64,000 nt of DNA from Nansenia antarctica (taxonomy: Eukaryota > Chordata > Actinopteri > Argentiniformes > Microstomatidae). Location of the stretch: positions 31,602,693-31,666,692 of the forward strand of contig OZ022349.1 of NCBI GenBank assembly GCA_963989245.1, read 5' to 3'. Positions 63,883 to 64,000 of the stretch are shown here, in pieces (position 1 is the stretch's first letter; every line of letters starts with the position of its first letter). The notes beneath the pieces were generated by a model. The model saw nothing but the letters and a program-made list of their open reading frames with translations. It did not search any database and had not been told where the DNA came from. The translations under genes were made by a program, and so were the position numbers.

Positions 63883-64000
63883 AAGTTGCTCTGATTGTCA
63901 TTTAGAGTTACATTATAGGATTATTCAACAACAAGTCAAAATGTGCTCGTGAAAGGCAGAAAACAACACTTTGATAGTTTGATATAACTTGAGAACGAAT
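63883..64000 (+). repeat. Partial G monomer at the right edge (118 bp)
   Basis: Monomer positions 1-118 are present (AAGTTGCTCTG to GAACGAAT). It carries GGATTATTC and CTCGTG, so it is class G; its type cannot be set because the diagnostic sites lie further right. It shows that the array continues past the window. Confidence 0.95.

Larger units (their letters stand above)
1..64000 (+). repeat. Satellite DNA array, 271 bp basic monomer (239 units, array extends past both edges)
   Basis: Every base of the window falls inside a head-to-tail tandem array. Marker motifs recur in the same order in every unit: AAGTTGCTCTG at monomer position 1, ACATTATAGG near 28, GTCAAAATGTGCTC near 53, AACTTGAGAACGAA near 104, TTTCAGAACAGCTCTG near 160, AGAGATTGTCAAAAGAGAC near 199 and AAGGCTGCACACACG near 251. 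Following the first motif gives 238 complete monomers plus 118 bp at the right edge. Unit lengths are 271 (most), 263, 261, 264, 260, 266, 268 and 270. No unit is inverted and no foreign DNA interrupts the array. Neither end of the array is inside the window. Such arrays are typical of eukaryotic heterochromatin; which chromosome region and which species cannot be read from the sequence. I do not recognise the family by name. Confidence 0.98.
1..64000. other. No protein-coding or RNA genes found in the window
   Basis: In the G consensus, + strand stops (TGA, TAG, TAA) occur at monomer positions 10, 21, 34, 68, 90, 93, 98, 103, 108, 137, 176, 179, 183, 234 and 244. Minus strand stops occur at 16, 20, 26, 31, 39, 43, 54, 136, 161, 175, 207, 237 and 270. 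Because 271 is 1 mod 3, each frame rotates through all three phases from unit to unit. The longest stop-free stretch I can find is about 140 nt on + and about 150 nt on -. I see no tRNA, rRNA, polyadenylation signal AATAAA, or terminator-like hairpin followed by a T run. Confidence 0.93.
35438..64000 (+). repeat. Region II: homogeneous G-class array
   Basis: 106 G monomers, all 271 bp except 36522, 43565 and 56298 (268 bp, one AAC lost from AACAAC), 51150 (270 bp, a G lost from ACAAGTC) and the partial last one. Types by three sites (CTCTMAGAAY, GGCCRCT, GACTYCG): P = CAGAAC/GCT/CCG; Q = AAGAAC/GCT/CCG; R = AAGAAC/ACT/TCG; S = AAGAAC/ACT/CCG; T = AAGAAC/GCT/TCG; U = AAGAAT/GCT/CCG. In blocks, from 35438: PQRPP QQSPT RPQQS PRPTU QPTUP TUQSQ PRPTU QSPRP TQQPT UQSPR PTQQP RPTUQ PTUQQ TUQQP TUQSP RPTUQ SPRPT QQPRP PTQQP RPTUQ PTUQS, then the partial unit. 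A few units carry an extra private change (for example ACTCTG at 36790, ACTTAG at 40313, TTCG in the U at 53317). Confidence 0.9.

Noticed and set aside
1..64000. CRISPR array
   Set aside because: Direct repeats are 260-271 bp with no unique spacers between them; nothing resembles 25-40 bp repeats alternating with variable spacers, and no cas genes are present.
1..64000. Protein-coding tandem-repeat gene
   Set aside because: The monomer has stop codons in all frames on both strands and a period of 1 mod 3, so no reading frame stays open for more than about 50 codons.
1..64000. Transposable element or LTR insertion
   Set aside because: No interruption of the monomer phase was found; every length change is explained by a small deletion or insertion within a monomer.
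1..64000. rDNA spacer or 5S rRNA repeat
   Set aside because: No part of the unit resembles conserved rRNA sequence or Pol III internal box A/B motifs.
1..64000. Replication origin iterons or plasmid/phage repeats
   Set aside because: Unit length, array size over 64 kb and the absence of any replication gene do not fit iteron arrays, which are short with units near 20 bp.

Overview
The whole 64 kb window is one uninterrupted array of a tandemly repeated satellite DNA. Reading from a fixed phase (monomer position 1 = first A of AAGTTGCTCTG, or of its variant AACATACTCTG), I place 238 complete monomers and a 118 bp partial one at the right edge. All run head to tail in the same direction. The basic unit is 271 bp, with deletion forms of 260, 261, 263, 264, 266, 268 and 270 bp. 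By hand count the 271 bp consensus is about 39% G+C, strongly A-rich on the + strand (about 100 A to 66 T), with CpG at roughly 0.8 of expectation. No unique flanking DNA, transposon, RNA gene or protein-coding gene is present. The unit has stop codons in every frame on both strands and a period not divisible by 3, so no open frame exceeds about 50 codons. An array of this size and hierarchy is typical of eukaryotic heterochromatin (centromeric, pericentromeric, subtelomeric or sex-chromosome). I do not recognise the family and cannot name the organism.

Region I (1-26,865) is mixed. Four monomer classes alternate: long (271 bp), B (261 bp), C (263 bp) and a rarer E (264 bp). Their commonest order is B-C-long, a 795 bp trimeric higher-order repeat that runs six times without interruption at 8,001-12,770. 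On top of this lie larger duplications: a 1,590 bp double trimer, a 1,327 bp five-monomer tandem, a 2,386 bp nine-monomer cassette seen three times plus a partial fourth copy, and a near-identical pair of about 4 kb blocks 5,052 bp apart.

The transition zone (26,866-35,437) interleaves region I monomers with a new class, G (GGATTATTC in place of GGAGCATTC, plus CTCGTG). It contains a direct tandem duplication, 25,005-29,288 and 29,289-33,301, that copies a junction between the two subfamilies.

Region II (35,438-64,000) consists only of G monomers, nearly all exactly 271 bp. Three diagnostic sites sort them into six types (P, Q, R, S, T, U). Their order suggests a seven-monomer higher-order repeat S-P-R-P-T-U-Q of 1,897 bp, which is complete at 39,229-41,125 and 55,214-57,107 and partly scrambled elsewhere by smaller duplications.

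The biology here is satellite turnover rather than a gene system: replication slippage at short internal repeats makes length variants, unequal exchange or gene conversion amplifies multi-monomer blocks, and one subfamily appears to have expanded recently. The monomer itself looks like a degenerate ancient duplication.
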